Shown here: positions 44,153 to 55,813 of the stretch, piece by piece
How positions within the stretch are numbered: position 1 is the first letter of the stretch
How the letters are laid out: every line of letters begins with the position of its first letter
Origin: Daedaleopsis sinensis
Lineage: Eukaryota; Basidiomycota; Agaricomycetes; Polyporales; Polyporaceae
DNA: 64,000 nt
Direction: 5' to 3'
Assembly (NCBI GenBank): GCA_033807695.1
Contig: CM066309.1
Span: 1,674,001-1,738,000 of the forward strand
Notes under the pieces: generated by a model
Databases searched by the model: none
What the model saw: only the letters and a program-made list of their open reading frames with translations
Told to the model about the DNA's origin: nothing
Program-made: the position numbers and the translations under genes

Positions 44153-46385
44153 ATGTCTTCCTCTAATTCTATGCCCATTCTTGTGGTACGTTGCATGCCA
44201 TGATTCGTGCAGAGGACTTAGAGTAATTGATAACCAAACCATGTTAGATTGGAGGCGGACCTGCCGGTTTAGCAGCCGCACTGACCTTGGCGCAGAACAA
44301 TGTTCCCGTTCGCATCATCGACAAGGCTACGCAACCCCATCGCTCCTCCAGAGGGAGTGGCCTACACGTACGTCCTACAATACTGTGTCTCATCTCAAGC
44401 CCCTCCAGTAAACTGTAGCGCTCAATGTGCTCGCAGCCAAGGACTTTGGAAATCTTCTCCTTTCTCGGAATTCTAGATGACATTCGTCGTCATGGTCGCC
44501 CTGTTCCCACTATGCGGGCATATAAACTACCCGGAGGCACTGAGATCATGGCAACATGGGAGGTGCTCGGTATAATCTCTACGTCACCCGATCGTCCAGA
44601 GGTACGTATTCGCAATCACTCAGTGACTGTTCGCTATGCCGTCTAACACACTGTGCAGGATACTATCACTGTTAGCCAATATTTGACAGAACAGGTCTTC
44701 CGCGACCACCTATCGAAGCATGGCATTCATGTGGAATCTGGAACTGAGCCGACGAGCATTCATCAAGACGCTGACGGAGTTACCGTGAACGTGAAGACGA
44801 TTTCCGCTGATGGTGAGAAGGCCGAGACAATACGGGCGGCGTTTGTTATCGGTGCAGATGGTGCTAAAGGTGCGTTTCGAGAGTGAAACGTTGATGCTCG
44901 ACGTCCCGCTCATATGTATGCCTTGTCATATTGAGGCTTTACCCGGAAGGCCATCGGCTTAACTTTTGAAGGTCAAACCAAGGAAGATGATGGGCAAGCC
45001 TGGACAGATGCCGAGATCGAGGGAATTTCTTCAGAAGTAAGTGTACGACATTTACAGCGTATAGCACATAATCTTACGGTCAACGATATATAGTACTGGC
45101 ACATATGGTCTCAGCCTAACAAATTCACGTAAGCCTCTCCAATACCAATACCGTGCATTCTTTCCGCTGACTGCTCTTTTACCCTAGGATCTCGATGAGG
45201 CCAAAGAAAGAGGCTGGGCAATTCCATGTTGCGATCATGGGTCAAGACTTCGATCCGGTCGACCTGACGGATCCTGTCAAATTCGCGGATTTTATTCATG
45301 AGAACACAGGGCGGAAAGACATTGTGCTCAAGAACCTAACAGCTACAACATATTGGAAGCAAGTCTCATTAACATCCAATCCGATCGTCTGTCTGACTGT
45401 CTCAACTTTGAAACAGGCCGAAGATACGGATGGTGAATAAATTCTCACAAGGCCGCATATTCGTTGCCGGAGGTCAGTGTTTCTGGATATCGAGAACTCA
45501 AACACTGCCATAGCTCAACCACGACTTGGTTCCCGGACAGACGCTGCACATATACATTCCCCGACCGGCGGTCAAGGACTGAACACGAGCGTTCAGGACT
45601 CGGTCAGTAGTCGCGAATCTATCGACTACCTTCGCCTTGCCTTGTCTAACATGTGCTCGCAGTTTAACCTGTCGTGGAAGCTAGCTCTCACACACAAAGG
45701 GCTGTCTCCACTGGAGCTCCTCTCGACCTACGACACCGAACGGCTGCCGGTCGTCACCCATATGATCATGGCGACGTCGAATCTGTACACACACGCCGTG
45801 GCGAAAAAGGCGGACGACGTGAAGACCTCGGAGGCTGGGTTCCTCAGGTGGCGTGACCAGTCCCTCCGTCAGCTCGAGATCAACTACCGCTGGAGCCCGC
45901 TCGCAATGGACTACCGTGGCACAGACGGGCGCGACATCGACGACATGAAGGCGCGCGCGTACCAAGGCTATCCCGGAGAGGACGTGCGCGCTGGCGACCG
46001 CGCGCCCAATGCGCCTGAACTGGTCGACGCCTCCGGCAAGGCAGCAGCCCTGTTCGACTTCTTCAAGCTCTACACCCACACGGTGGTGGTGTTCACTCCT
46101 CACGCGGATGGCGCTCACTCTCTCGTGGAGGAGGTAGTCACTGCAGCACAGAGCTATCCGGAAGGCACTGTCAAGACCGTCGTTCTTGGTCGTCACCGCG
46201 TCCTGAAGGGGATCCCCGGCGCAACTTCCTACCATGACACGAAGGGTTACGCATACGACGCATATCACATCGATGGCAAGGCCACTATAGCCGTTGTCGT
46301 GCGGCCCGATGGATACGTCGGTGCCTTTGTGGATGATGTGGAGGGGCTGCGCGCGTACTTTGCGAAGCTCTTCAAGCAGGATTAA
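44153..46385 (+). CDS. FAD-dependent aromatic (phenol-type) monooxygenase, 558 aa, 10 exons
   Basis: Exons 44153-44185, 44248-44367, 44437-44601, 44659-44869, 44936-45036, 45094-45128, 45188-45358, 45417-45472, 45541-45602 and 45663-46385 join in frame (1677 nt). Group A flavoprotein motifs: IGGGPAGLAAALTL with DKA at the strand end (FAD ADP part), VIGADGAKG (DG motif) and VAGDAAHIHSPTGGQGLN (GD motif binding the FAD ribityl). The last 150 residues look like the thioredoxin-fold domain found at the end of phenol hydroxylases (PHOX). The enzyme would use NAD(P)H and O2 to hydroxylate an aromatic ring, in the cytosol. Intron 8 starts GCAAGT, a GC-AG intron. Good candidates for substrate are phenols or lignin-derived aromatics, but the sequence does not fix it. 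Confidence 0.88.
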
Positions 46386-46899
46386 TCACTAGTGTCTGAG
46401 ATGTACATTTGGTAGATGCCCCGGGGTATCTAGTGCTAACTTCAAGCTGTACTATAAGTACGAGAAATTTGAGTAGTAATGGGTGGATTCACCTTAATCG
46501 TAATCCAGATTCATGTCACAGGTGTCGCTGTTTGACTAGCTAGTATGAGTGGCACCAACTGAATAGGATGTTGGACGTTGTTGGCCGCCATCCTATGGGC
46601 CAATTCCGCAGTGAAACTGATTTCGAGATGTCACAACCTCGAACCGCCGGGCAGTCTCCCTGCAGCTGACGATCTGGTGTACTGTGGGATGCTAAACTTG
46701 TATTCGATTGCTCTGATAGCAGTGACAGCCACTGCTGTCGAACGCTATCGTACATTTTCGCAAGGCGAACTTGAAGAAGTGAACGGTAACGTCGATACGC
46801 CCCTTAATTTGTGATAATCACGCGTCCGCATACTCCTCACTGACGACGCTCTGGGGAGCCTTGACGCACCGATCAGCGCGAACGGCACTTCGTCCAGCT
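46386..46899. other. Intergenic, no gene seen
   Basis: Downstream of the monooxygenase; short frames only. Base composition becomes markedly more GC-rich after about 46840. Confidence 0.4.
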
Positions 46900-47480
46900 G
46901 CTGCGCCAACCAGACTCCGAGTCGGCTCAGTGACTACCAGCTATAGGCGAGAGCTTGTCTGGCATGCGACGCACCCGAACGCGCCCGAGCGTCCGCACCT
47001 AAGTACCTCCGGAGTCGACGTCCAGCTCGGGAGACGCGAGAGCGCGATGGCCGTCGCCCACAGGCCGTATACGTACCTGTAAGTAGTTGTGCGTGTTGAT
47101 CGCCACGGGCGAGTTGAGAACCGTGAGGTCAGGCACGGTGGCCGTGACGTGTGCGTGTGCCTGCGGCGGACAAATGCAGATATCTATGCACGGAGACACA
47201 AAGAGCGAGGGAGCGTCAGTGGCCACGGGCTTTGTGATGACCGGTAGAGAGCTCACCGAGCGACCGCTTGTAGGCTTGTAACCGCTTGTATGTATGTACC
47301 CTTCTTCTCGCTGTCGGCAGACGCGATGTACGCGGACAGGTTCTCATTCTGGAACGGGACCATGAGCCGGTCGTCGGGCTTCACGGGGAAGACGATAGAG
47401 CTCGCTCCCGCTTACACCCGCGCCTGCGTCTTCCTCTTCGGAGTCCCTCCTCGTGCAGCGGCACGACTGGCCTCGCCCCA
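46900..47480 (-). pseudogene. Decayed DUF917 (hydantoinase-linked) fragment
   Basis: Reading the minus strand, LMVPFQNENLSAY (about 47390-47350), then ATVPDLTVLNSPVAI (about 47125-47080), then YGLWATAIALSRLPSWTSTPE (about 47060-46995) follow the order of the DUF917/S-methyl-thiohydantoin-desulfurase-like C-terminal domain (NEN/NEYL...VPDLI...YG..V....PLW). The parts lie in different frames with at least one one-base shift, so the gene is broken. Related fungal proteins combine this with hydantoinase/oxoprolinase domains. The assignment rests on short motifs. Confidence 0.4.
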
Positions 47481-49100
47481 CGAAAACCCCTTCCGGACTT
47501 CCTGCGATCTGCGGGGTCACACAGGGGAGTCCAGAGCTACTGGCAGCCTGACCGAGCCGAGATCGAAGGACTCACCCTCACCCTCCGCACATGGTCCAAC
47601 AGGCACACATCGTTCAACTTCTGTAGCTCCGAGATCGCCCTCGGCACGTCGTTGCGCTTGCGCGCGAGCTTAATGGCGCGTCCGGTCCGGTCTGCCTGCA
47701 ACTCGGGGTGCCGCACGCCGTAGCGGGTGCACCTCCCGCGCACTTGAGCGCGCTGAGCGGTGAGCGGGGCCATGTTCATTGGTCACTGCATGAGCCTATC
47801 TCGTAACTCGTGTGTAACAGGTGACCGCGCGGAGGATGTACTCGGCCGCCCTCCGGTCCCGGGCGAAGCTGCAGCGCTCAGCACGAGCGAGCGAGCGTAT
47901 TCCGGGGGTGCAGAGGATCGTGGCTGGGAGCATTGGTGAAGACGTAACGATGTCCGCAGAATTCGCCGGGCCGGGGTCAGAAACTAGAGGGGAACACTGC
48001 GAAAGGGGGAGGATCGGGAGAGCCCCACTCACGAGGGTGTTCCCTGCAATAACCGATATCGTGCCGCGCATGGCCAGAGCGCGCCCGCGCCCGGCAACCT
48101 AAGTCAACGGGGCCGAGCGTGCGCACGCGACTGCGACCGACCGGTGCGCGGATCGCGGGGAAGAGAAGGGAGGGGAGGACGTACATGTACGCTATAGGCA
48201 GGAGGCCCGGCTTTGGGAGGCGAGCACGCGTGCACGTGCGTGGGGCAGCGGGAAGGGAAGGGCCGGAAGAGAACTTGAAGAGGATGCCGGCGGGCATGTG
48301 TGTTCGGGAGCGGTCATGCGGAGGTTGCGGCTAAGTAGTAAGCGGCCAGCATACGAGCGCATACGGCGGCGGCGGCGGCGGGTGCACTCACTTTTGGGAC
48401 GTCTGCGCGGGATCCTCATCGTCAGTTCCTTGCTCAGCACAACCGAGCCCCGGCATGGAAGAGCGACGCCGCGGCGGGGCATGGGGCAACTTGGGTGTTA
48501 GCACCCTCTCGCAGCCAGTCTCGTGTGTAGATGGCGAAAGAACACGACGCACCTTTGAATACGCCCCTACGCATGAGGTGGCAATGGATGGTCTTGCCCA
48601 TGGTGTGCGGGGACAATCATACGCTCCTACCGCCAATCTCCCATGGCGTGGCGCTAATGAGGTCTGAGATGCCGCTATGAACTTGAAGCCGAGGACAAGG
48701 AACCTCGTCCTCGCTTTGAATGCGCTCTATTGGGACAGCAACGTCAGCATGAGAATCGCGTGTGCACCAGTACAGCACTACTAAATGTCGAATGCTCACA
48801 GATACACTCCTGTTGAGAGAGTCACTATTGATATTGTGCCGTGCTAGACCTCCGTGCCAAACCTGTCGAGTATCAACACCACGTACCAATTCATACCGTG
48901 AATGTGAGGACGTCATCCTCAGGGACGTCGTTAGGGCTCACGCCCTGAGCATTCAACGACGATGCATCATGCCGTTAACACCAGGTGTATGCGGTGGGAT
49001 CCGTGGGCACTCTTACGCAAACATCCCCCGCCACGTAACTCCTGGGCCCTGGTGCGCCACGGGGAACGGTGGATATGGCGAACCCCCGCCACCGGTTCCT
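47481..49100. other. GC-rich decayed coding sequence, unassigned
   Basis: Both strands carry many short Arg-rich frames, typical of GC-rich DNA with lost frames. Minus-strand segments around 47540-47780 and 47800-48070 may be further pieces of the decayed hydantoinase-type gene, but I cannot place them. Nothing else is supported. Confidence 0.3.
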
Positions 49101-49129
49101 AGCACGCCGCAATGCTCTGCAATCGATTC

Positions 49130-50090
49130 TACTTATGATGCCTTGAAGCGGGAGACCCCGTGAGTATGGCGGCCACACAGCACACGCCGCAGGACTCGAA
49201 GACATACCTAGGTCCTAGATCAAGGTTCCGGCGGCGGCGGCGGCCTGGGTGCACCACCGGGTATTGTATGCCTCGAGGTGGACTCCAGTTCGTATCACAG
49301 TGTCTCTCCGGCGAAGCTGGTCTCCTGCACTGTCGTCTTCTCTTCTCTCCTCCGTCCGACTCGACATCGGCGTCGGCGCGTCACAGACAAACTCTGGCGC
49401 CGGCGGTTTTGACTGTGATCCGGTCGCCTCGTTCGTCTCAAACATACTGCTTACCCCCCCGCTCGTGAGTCTTCTGCAGCTGGTCATAAAGTTGTGAACA
49501 CGCACTTGCACATTCTCGACAGTGACTGGCGGCGGACATACATCTGTCAATATGGTCGGCCTCGATTCAGTGTCACGCCGCCCGTCACCCGTATGGACGA
49601 CGATCACTACCGTGACCAGCCTGCGGCTGCTGACGTCGACGGCCGCCGCTGCGGCTTGGGGTGTTCGACGCCGCGCGTTGCCATCGTCACCCGCACCGTT
49701 GCGATCGTCGAGCGTAACGCCACGCCGCGCCGCGCTGCACCGTACATCGGGCTCGTGAGTCCGAAGTCGTGGTCCCCGAGGAACGAGCGGATCAGCGCGG
49801 CGCGCGATGGGCAGCCTCCCGCCACTCTGGTACGTAGTCACTGTCACTGTCAGAGAGGACTGGCTGAGGTGGCGCGCTGAAAGCCGCGGGCCTGGGTGGT
49901 CACTCGGAGGATCGCCGCGCTCGGGCGACGGGAGTGTTCTCGTGCTTGAGGCTCGAGCAGGTGGACCTGTCCGACTGCCAATGCCATTCCGGTTGCCAGG
50001 GCGTGCAGGCCTAGGGGGCCGTTGTGCAGGGGGCCGCGGAGGATGTCGATGTCGATGGCGTCCAGGCCGGGGGGCACGGGGAGCACGTCC
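49130..50090 (-). pseudogene. Possible hydantoinase/oxoprolinase remnant
   Basis: Minus-strand pieces in shifting frames read DERGDRITV after a Gly-rich stretch, comparable to the GLGGGS..V....V.VGP region of hydantoinase A, and an upstream Ala/Leu-rich piece (about 50085-49980). They lie 5' of the DUF917-like fragment on the same strand, the order expected for a fused hydantoinase-DUF917 gene. Stops and frameshifts are frequent. This is the weakest family call in the list. Confidence 0.25.
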
Positions 50091-50099
50091 GTCCGGGGA

Positions 50100-51760
50100 A
50101 GGTTAGGCTACTAAGGACGTGGCGTGAGGTATGGTGCACTGGTCACTCCCAGTGAGAAATCCGCCCGCCAATACCTGCCAAAATAACGCCAATCCCAGCG
50201 GTGGCATGTGGTGGTTCGGATTGGCTGTAGGAATGACAAAATTGACAGATGCGCTACCGCCAGGATCTGGCGCCGTCAGGCAACGTAGACATCTCCCATT
50301 GCCATAGTCCGCCAATATAAGCCACTTGCTGGACCATTGGTATCGGTCGCGTGTCACTCCAGGCTGGGTGAGATTGGCGTACGGATGCTGATATTGGCAT
50401 ATCAATACACCATCAGGGAAACTATTTACGGCGTCTATTTGCTGTAGCCGCACAGCTTTCTAAAAAGCAAGTGTAGCGCTATGTAGCGCTTCCATAGTGT
50501 CCCTGCTGCACCATAGCATTCCATTGCCTTGCTTCTCCCACCTGTCTCGACCTGTGTGAATGCATTGCACACCCACGCGCACACCTCTCTCGACTCTGTC
50601 CAAATAGGGAACAGCAACGAGTCATTCGGGCCTCGGATCTCCCCGACATGTTTCAAGCTCCGCTCCAAACCAATTTTCGACGGTCGTTGACCTTGCACCG
50701 TGCGGCCTTCTTCTCTTCTCCCCCTGCAACTTCAAGTTCACGTCTCCCCACACTTACTCTGCTGCTCCGAGCCCCTCTTCGCTATATGTGAGTTCTACCC
50801 TCTTGTATCATCACTATCAGGACTCAAGCTAAGCTTTCTCGGCAGCACCCCGGTGTTTGAGCGTCGCTGCTAGAGGACGCTTGCCAGCGAATTAAGGTAA
50901 GTAAGCTGTACATATCATCTCGGGTACAATTATTCTCCCCACCTTGCCACACAGCTGACATTCATGCTCTGTTCACTGTCGACTGACGTTGTCCTGAGTA
51001 GACAGGACCAGCCAAATCCGGGGCGAAATATTGTCATAGGGAGGAGAGTCGTCTGGTATGTCCTTTATTTACCTCCCCCTCTGCGTCCCCCTCAGCATGC
51101 CCCTCTTGCCACAACAAACACACACGTCTCCACGACCAGCACTATGACCTGTGGCTTTCGCCCCCTTCTCCGACTCCGCCCTCGCAACCCCCGCGATATC
51201 AAGCACTTCCAGCCGAAGTGGGCCAACACCGGCGAGGTGTCCAGGACCGGGCGCATGTTGTGCTTGGCCTGGGCCGCTTCCCGTGCCCCGGACGCCTGCT
51301 CGCTGTCAACGAGATCGAGCTCATCGTGCTGTCACGCGGGCAACACCAACGACACCGACACCACTCCAGGTTTTCTGAATACGGTGCGTGGCTGACTTGA
51401 ACTCCTGGGGCTGCCTTTCGTGTGCTGGCTCGTACGTGTTCTCATTCATGTAGACTACCTGCATGTATCAGTAAATACCAGAATATTATCTGTTTCCGAT
51501 ACAATGTGGCGTTGCATGTGTCGATATCGGGTTTTGGATCTTCAATAACCTTCCATATCAAGCACACTCTGTTGCGCTACAGAGCGCTATAGAACTGCAA
51601 GGGGAGCTACCGTCTGCTACTGTAGAGGGGGGGACGCTGCGGCGCTACAGACGCCATAGAGCGTCTGTAGCTCCGGATAGCGTCTGAAAGTTTCCCTGAT
51701 GACGTGCTAGTTGATACAAAACCGCGCCCGCCGCGACTCATCAGGAAAACGTCCATTACT
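50100..51760. other. Intergenic with GTAGCGC inverted repeats, no clear gene
   Basis: GTAGCGCTATGTAGCGC (about 50483-50499) is mirrored by GCGCTACAGAGCGCTAT (about 51574-51590). A hairpin with GCTACAGACGC arms lies near 51632-51665. The pair could bound a 1.1-kb non-autonomous element. The plus-strand frame at 50964-51395 is low-complexity and not supported by a splice pattern I trust. Confidence 0.35.
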
Positions 51761-51890
51761 TGTCGGACACCTTGCTTACAAGTGCAGGTACTTGATCACA
51801 AGCGCACCCACTTGCTCCCAAGTTCATCTACTTGGTAGTACTTGGTTGACTCAGATACATCACTTGTTGTACTCGAGAGCTCAAGAGCTA
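51761..51890. repeat. Left subterminal ACTTG/CAAGT repeats
   Basis: Eight copies of ACTTG or CAAG(T) within about 130 bp, in both orientations. ACTTGGTTGACT is shared with the right end. Confidence 0.65.
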
Positions 51891-51945
51891 CATAACGAAT
51901 GACAAAATGCGACATATTGTAGTACTAAGTATACAGAGTATAGTA

Positions 51946-54900
51946 TCAGAACGCTATCTCGTGTGCATGGTGATCGGCGTACTTGTTAACGTAAAAAGCC
52001 TTGAACGCATCTAAAGTATCAGTGTGCTTGAGTCGTACAGGTACAGATTGGGCACCGGCAATTGGAAGAAGATGAGCAGCACGAAGTATGCAGTCAACAT
52101 GTATCACAGACACCACTCGATGACCATTCGAGTCCATCTCGGGCTCAACCGTCCACATGCCAGTCTCCTCGCATGGTTGGGCGCTAGCGGCGACGAACCA
52201 TGATACCAGAGCGCAGGGATACACTGCCGAGTCCAGCTTGAATGAGAAGAAAAGCAAGACACGTACTACATTGAGGCCTGCGAAACCCGGCAGTCCTTCA
52301 TTGACTGACACATACACGCAGTCGTACCGCGCCGGACCACCTCTCCACGTGTTCACAGCCCGAATACGCTCCTTCCGCATCCCTCGCAAACCACAGGTGT
52401 CGCTTGGAGCATAGAAGAAAGCGACAGCGGAGGGGAAAACCGTCACCCGGGATGGCGCTGGAGGACAGCGTGCGAGCTCGACAATGTCGTCATCGGACTC
52501 GTCGTCAGGGTTGAGTTGCGTGTATAGGAAGCAGCGGACTAGATCGGGCAGCTGCGGGACGTTGATGAAGTTCGCAAGCTCGACCATGTCGCTAGGATAA
52601 CCGCGGGCTGTCTGCTTGTCAGACAATGAGTCATTGAGACAGTCAGTAGCATGTACGCACCTTTACGCTTCGCTAGAATGACCTCCCCAAGGGGCTGGTC
52701 GCCCTCGACGGCACCGTCATCCTCATCCTCGTCGAGAGCTGCGTGTCGCTCTTCTCGCTCAATGGGATCTTCACCGTACTCATAACCCGGGAGATCGGGA
52801 TCTTGCCAGATATCGTCCTCGTCGATTGTTGGCAAGCACGGACCACGGAGCATACCTCGGGCGGTGAACTCCACCCGCGCCGCGGCCAGTTTGTCGGTAC
52901 GTTGGTTTGTGAGCAGCATCTGACCAAGAGCGTGATAGCGGTTGGACCGGCGATATGGCTCCTTCACAGCCTTGATATGCTTCGACTCCGTAATGGAGGA
53001 GCACAGGCCGTTAGGCGCGCCGAAGAGCTGGATGAGGGCCGGGTAATGCTTCAGAGAGTGCTGACGAGGGAGATTAAAGTCTGTTCGCACGCCTGTCTCC
53101 TCGAAGATGACACGATCACGATGAAATCGCGTGAGCGCATCCTCAATCTGGATCAGGGTCCCGGTGGTGATGGTGTTGCGGCGTACGAGGTAGCAGAATT
53201 CCAAAAACGCGGACAGGCATTGGACCATCTGCGTAGGTACATAACCGACGATAGCGGCTAGGTATGTCTGTGATGGACCCGAAATTAGCCAATGCACGTA
53301 GTACATGGACACGGACAGTGCGTGACTAGTACGTGCCTTCATCAGGGCCTTAGAATCATCCCCTGTCCACTGCTTAAAACCACGGCCCTCTGGAAAGCGA
53401 CGCAGCCCGGAGAAATGAGGAGTCGCTGCGATTCTATTCAAGGTAGACAGTGCAGTGAGATGTGTGCACAGTGTAGGTGTGTACTAAATTGGCTGACCTC
53501 CGGTCGATATCGGCGAGAATGATTGCGGCTCCGGACTTGCCATGTGTGAGTTCAAGATACTCTTGGATCCAAGTTACCAAATGGTCTTTGAAAGTCCCTT
53601 TGATGACTTGATGTAGAAGGTCGGGTGAGAGCATTTCATGGATATCGGCGCGGGGAAATCCCACGGTAAACGGCTAGATCAGTGCAGCATGAGTACGACA
53701 GCACTCGTAAGCCTCTCCAAACACGCACGAGCAGGTCTCCAACAATGCCATAGTCATCCCACAGGGTCTTCAAGTCGTTGGCATCGAGAAGAGCGTCGGT
53801 TATGGCATGTGATCGGCCGACTCCTCCGCCGTCGAGATCCTTACGTCGGGCATCACATCTACCGGATCACGAGAAGATTAGGTCAGTGAGCGGGATGCGT
53901 CTGAGATTGATATGCTGTACTTACTTCGCGCACCAGCCTTGCACGATACAAGCTAGCAAGGCTTGTTCCGGATAATCTGCGATATATGGCCCGAAGCCAT
54001 AAATCGTGCGACGAAAGTGGCCATCAGCATATCGCACGACCTCCGGTGTTGTCATGCCAGGTTTGAGGGATTCGAAGATGGTGTGTAGCGAAGAGTGAAA
54101 GAGTTGTCGTCGAAATTTGCGAAATTTGCTGTCAGAGTCGTGCTCGCGATCAGCTAAATGAAGTAAGATGTGAGTAATGGAGTAAAAGGGAAACGCGAGG
54201 AGTGCGCGCACTCTTCGGGATGGCGAGGAAGGCTACGAGGGACACCGCATTTCTATGTGCACGTCGTGCGGTGTTATGAACGAGGCCATTCGACATATAT
54301 AATGGCCAATAGTCATTTTGCCCGGTAGCCACGGACACTGTCGTCTTATCGCTGCCAAGGATCACAGGGCAGAAAGTCGCGCTGTGCGTTTGAGGATCCT
54401 GGGCAATTTCGTCCTAATAAGGGCACAACATATTAGTGCACATGTACACTCGGAATGGCCTCGAAAGTGAGCGACGACAATAGTAACTTACCGCCTGAGT
54501 CCATGCCCAATCACCGGTCATGAAGTCGCTGAGAACACGTTCAGGACCTCGAAAAACCTTCTTCGGGGCGTAGTCCATGTCGCTGTCGAGGTCGCGGTTG
54601 GCAAGTTGTGCGTGGAGTACTTCGCGGGGGCATCTGTAGTACACGATGTACTCAGCTTCCATCCACGCAGGGACTTCGCCTTCAGTGGGTTTTGGGCCAG
54701 AGTACGTGACAACGAAGGCTTTCCACATGATCTCAGCAAATGGGATGGTGTCGATAGAGGCTTGAAGATGCTCGCGTCCGGCAAAAGGGGCATGATGACT
54801 GTACGCTGCCCATAAATTCATCAGACGCTCGACGTGCGCACGCGACATCTTCACTTCCCGGTACAGGAAGTCGGCAATCTCGAATTGCGCTCGGTTTTCG

Positions 54901-55383
54901 AACGGGCCGTAATCGTTCGAGCGGGGACCTGGAGGGGCAGATGGCTGTGCGTGCGCGGGAAGGGGGTGGCCATTGAGATCACATGGCTGGCCTGCGAAGT
55001 CACGGTAGAATAAGAGTATGTCAGTAGTTGTTTGACCAGCTGCAGAAGAGTGACGCACCGGTGAGTAGGGGATGTGTTTCGACAATGATCTCATCCGTCT
55101 CACGAGACGGCTGCTCTCCGTGTTCCTCAGCGCTCAGCTCACCCGATGCTGGTTCGCCGAGCTCGTCAATCAGCCCGGGGGCGAGCATGTCGACGTCGTC
55201 GTCGCCTGGAGGCTCTGATGGGCCTGGTTCCTGCGGTCTTTGCGGAGCGGGTAGCGGTGGGCGTGGTGGGTGCACAGCGTTGAGGTGCCGCTTGTAGCCC
55301 GACTGACTCTTGAAGGTGCCCTCACAGCCGGGGATTGTACATGCAATACTGCGCGCTTTGAAAGCAAATATGCGCTTCATCAT
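51946..55383 (-). CDS. Plavaka transposase, 975 aa, 9 exons, intact
   Basis: Exons 55383-55059, 54991-54492, 54413-54212, 54153-53925, 53858-53729, 53673-53498, 53433-53337, 53267-52661 and 52607-51946 total 2928 nt without stops. An N-terminal C2H2 finger (C15-x4-C20-x12-H33-x4-H38) should bind DNA. Plavaka hallmarks follow in order: LGSDKTTVSVATGQ, VRRAH-like ARRAHRNAV, ADIHEMLSPDLLHQVIKGTF, FKQWTGDDSKALMK, ITESKHIKAVKEPYRRSNRY, KARGYPSDM and FFSF...CALVSWF near the C-terminus. These belong to the DDE-type transposase of CACTA-like elements. Intron 7 (53336-53268) begins GC. The last intron ends CAGACAG, which restores the family's ARGYP motif. Transcription is divergent from the companion gene, with 430 bp between start codons. 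All features suggest a recently active element. Confidence 0.88.
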
Positions 55384-55813
55384 GTTGAGACCGTAGTACG
55401 AAGGGTGTTTGGTGAGAGCCGCAGCTGGTGGGCAGCGGATTCGGGTCGTGAGCCACTAAGTTTGGTCGTGTGTCGAACACTAGGTCATATAGCGGTTCAA
55501 TTTGTGTCCGAATAGTACAGAGTGCGACGTACCAAGCTAGCAGTGTCGCGTACCGATCCCACTCAGCCAGAAGTAGCCGCGAACGTGTGATAGGGGAGTT
55601 GGGTGAGCTCAAGCCTGAGCAGGGCTGAGAAGAGCGGTACGAAGGGCAGTCGTGGTGGTGTTAGTGATAATGGAGGCAGCTGGGTGGTGAGATCGGGAAG
55701 AGCCGGCAAGATGGCCCCGCCAATGGGCGTCGATGAGGACAGGGAGGGTCCGTGCGCAAGTTTTCCTCGAGTGCGACGGGCGCCTCTTCGACTCAGTTCT
55801 CTGCCTCCCTGCC
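55384..55813. promoter_or_regulatory. Shared region between divergent transposon genes
   Basis: The 430 bp between the transposase ATG (55383, -) and the companion ATG (55814, +) must contain both promoters. No clear TATA was seen; the frames crossing it are not genes. Confidence 0.5.

Noticed and set aside
49494..50106. Plus-strand frames of 80-130 codons in the GC-rich region
   Set aside because: Arg/Pro/Gly-rich with no splice structure; the minus strand shows better, though decayed, family motifs.
52607..52661. Apparent frameshift between the last two transposase exons
   Set aside because: Using the acceptor CAGACAG instead of AAGCAG gives a 53-nt intron, restores the frame and recreates the family's ARGYP motif.
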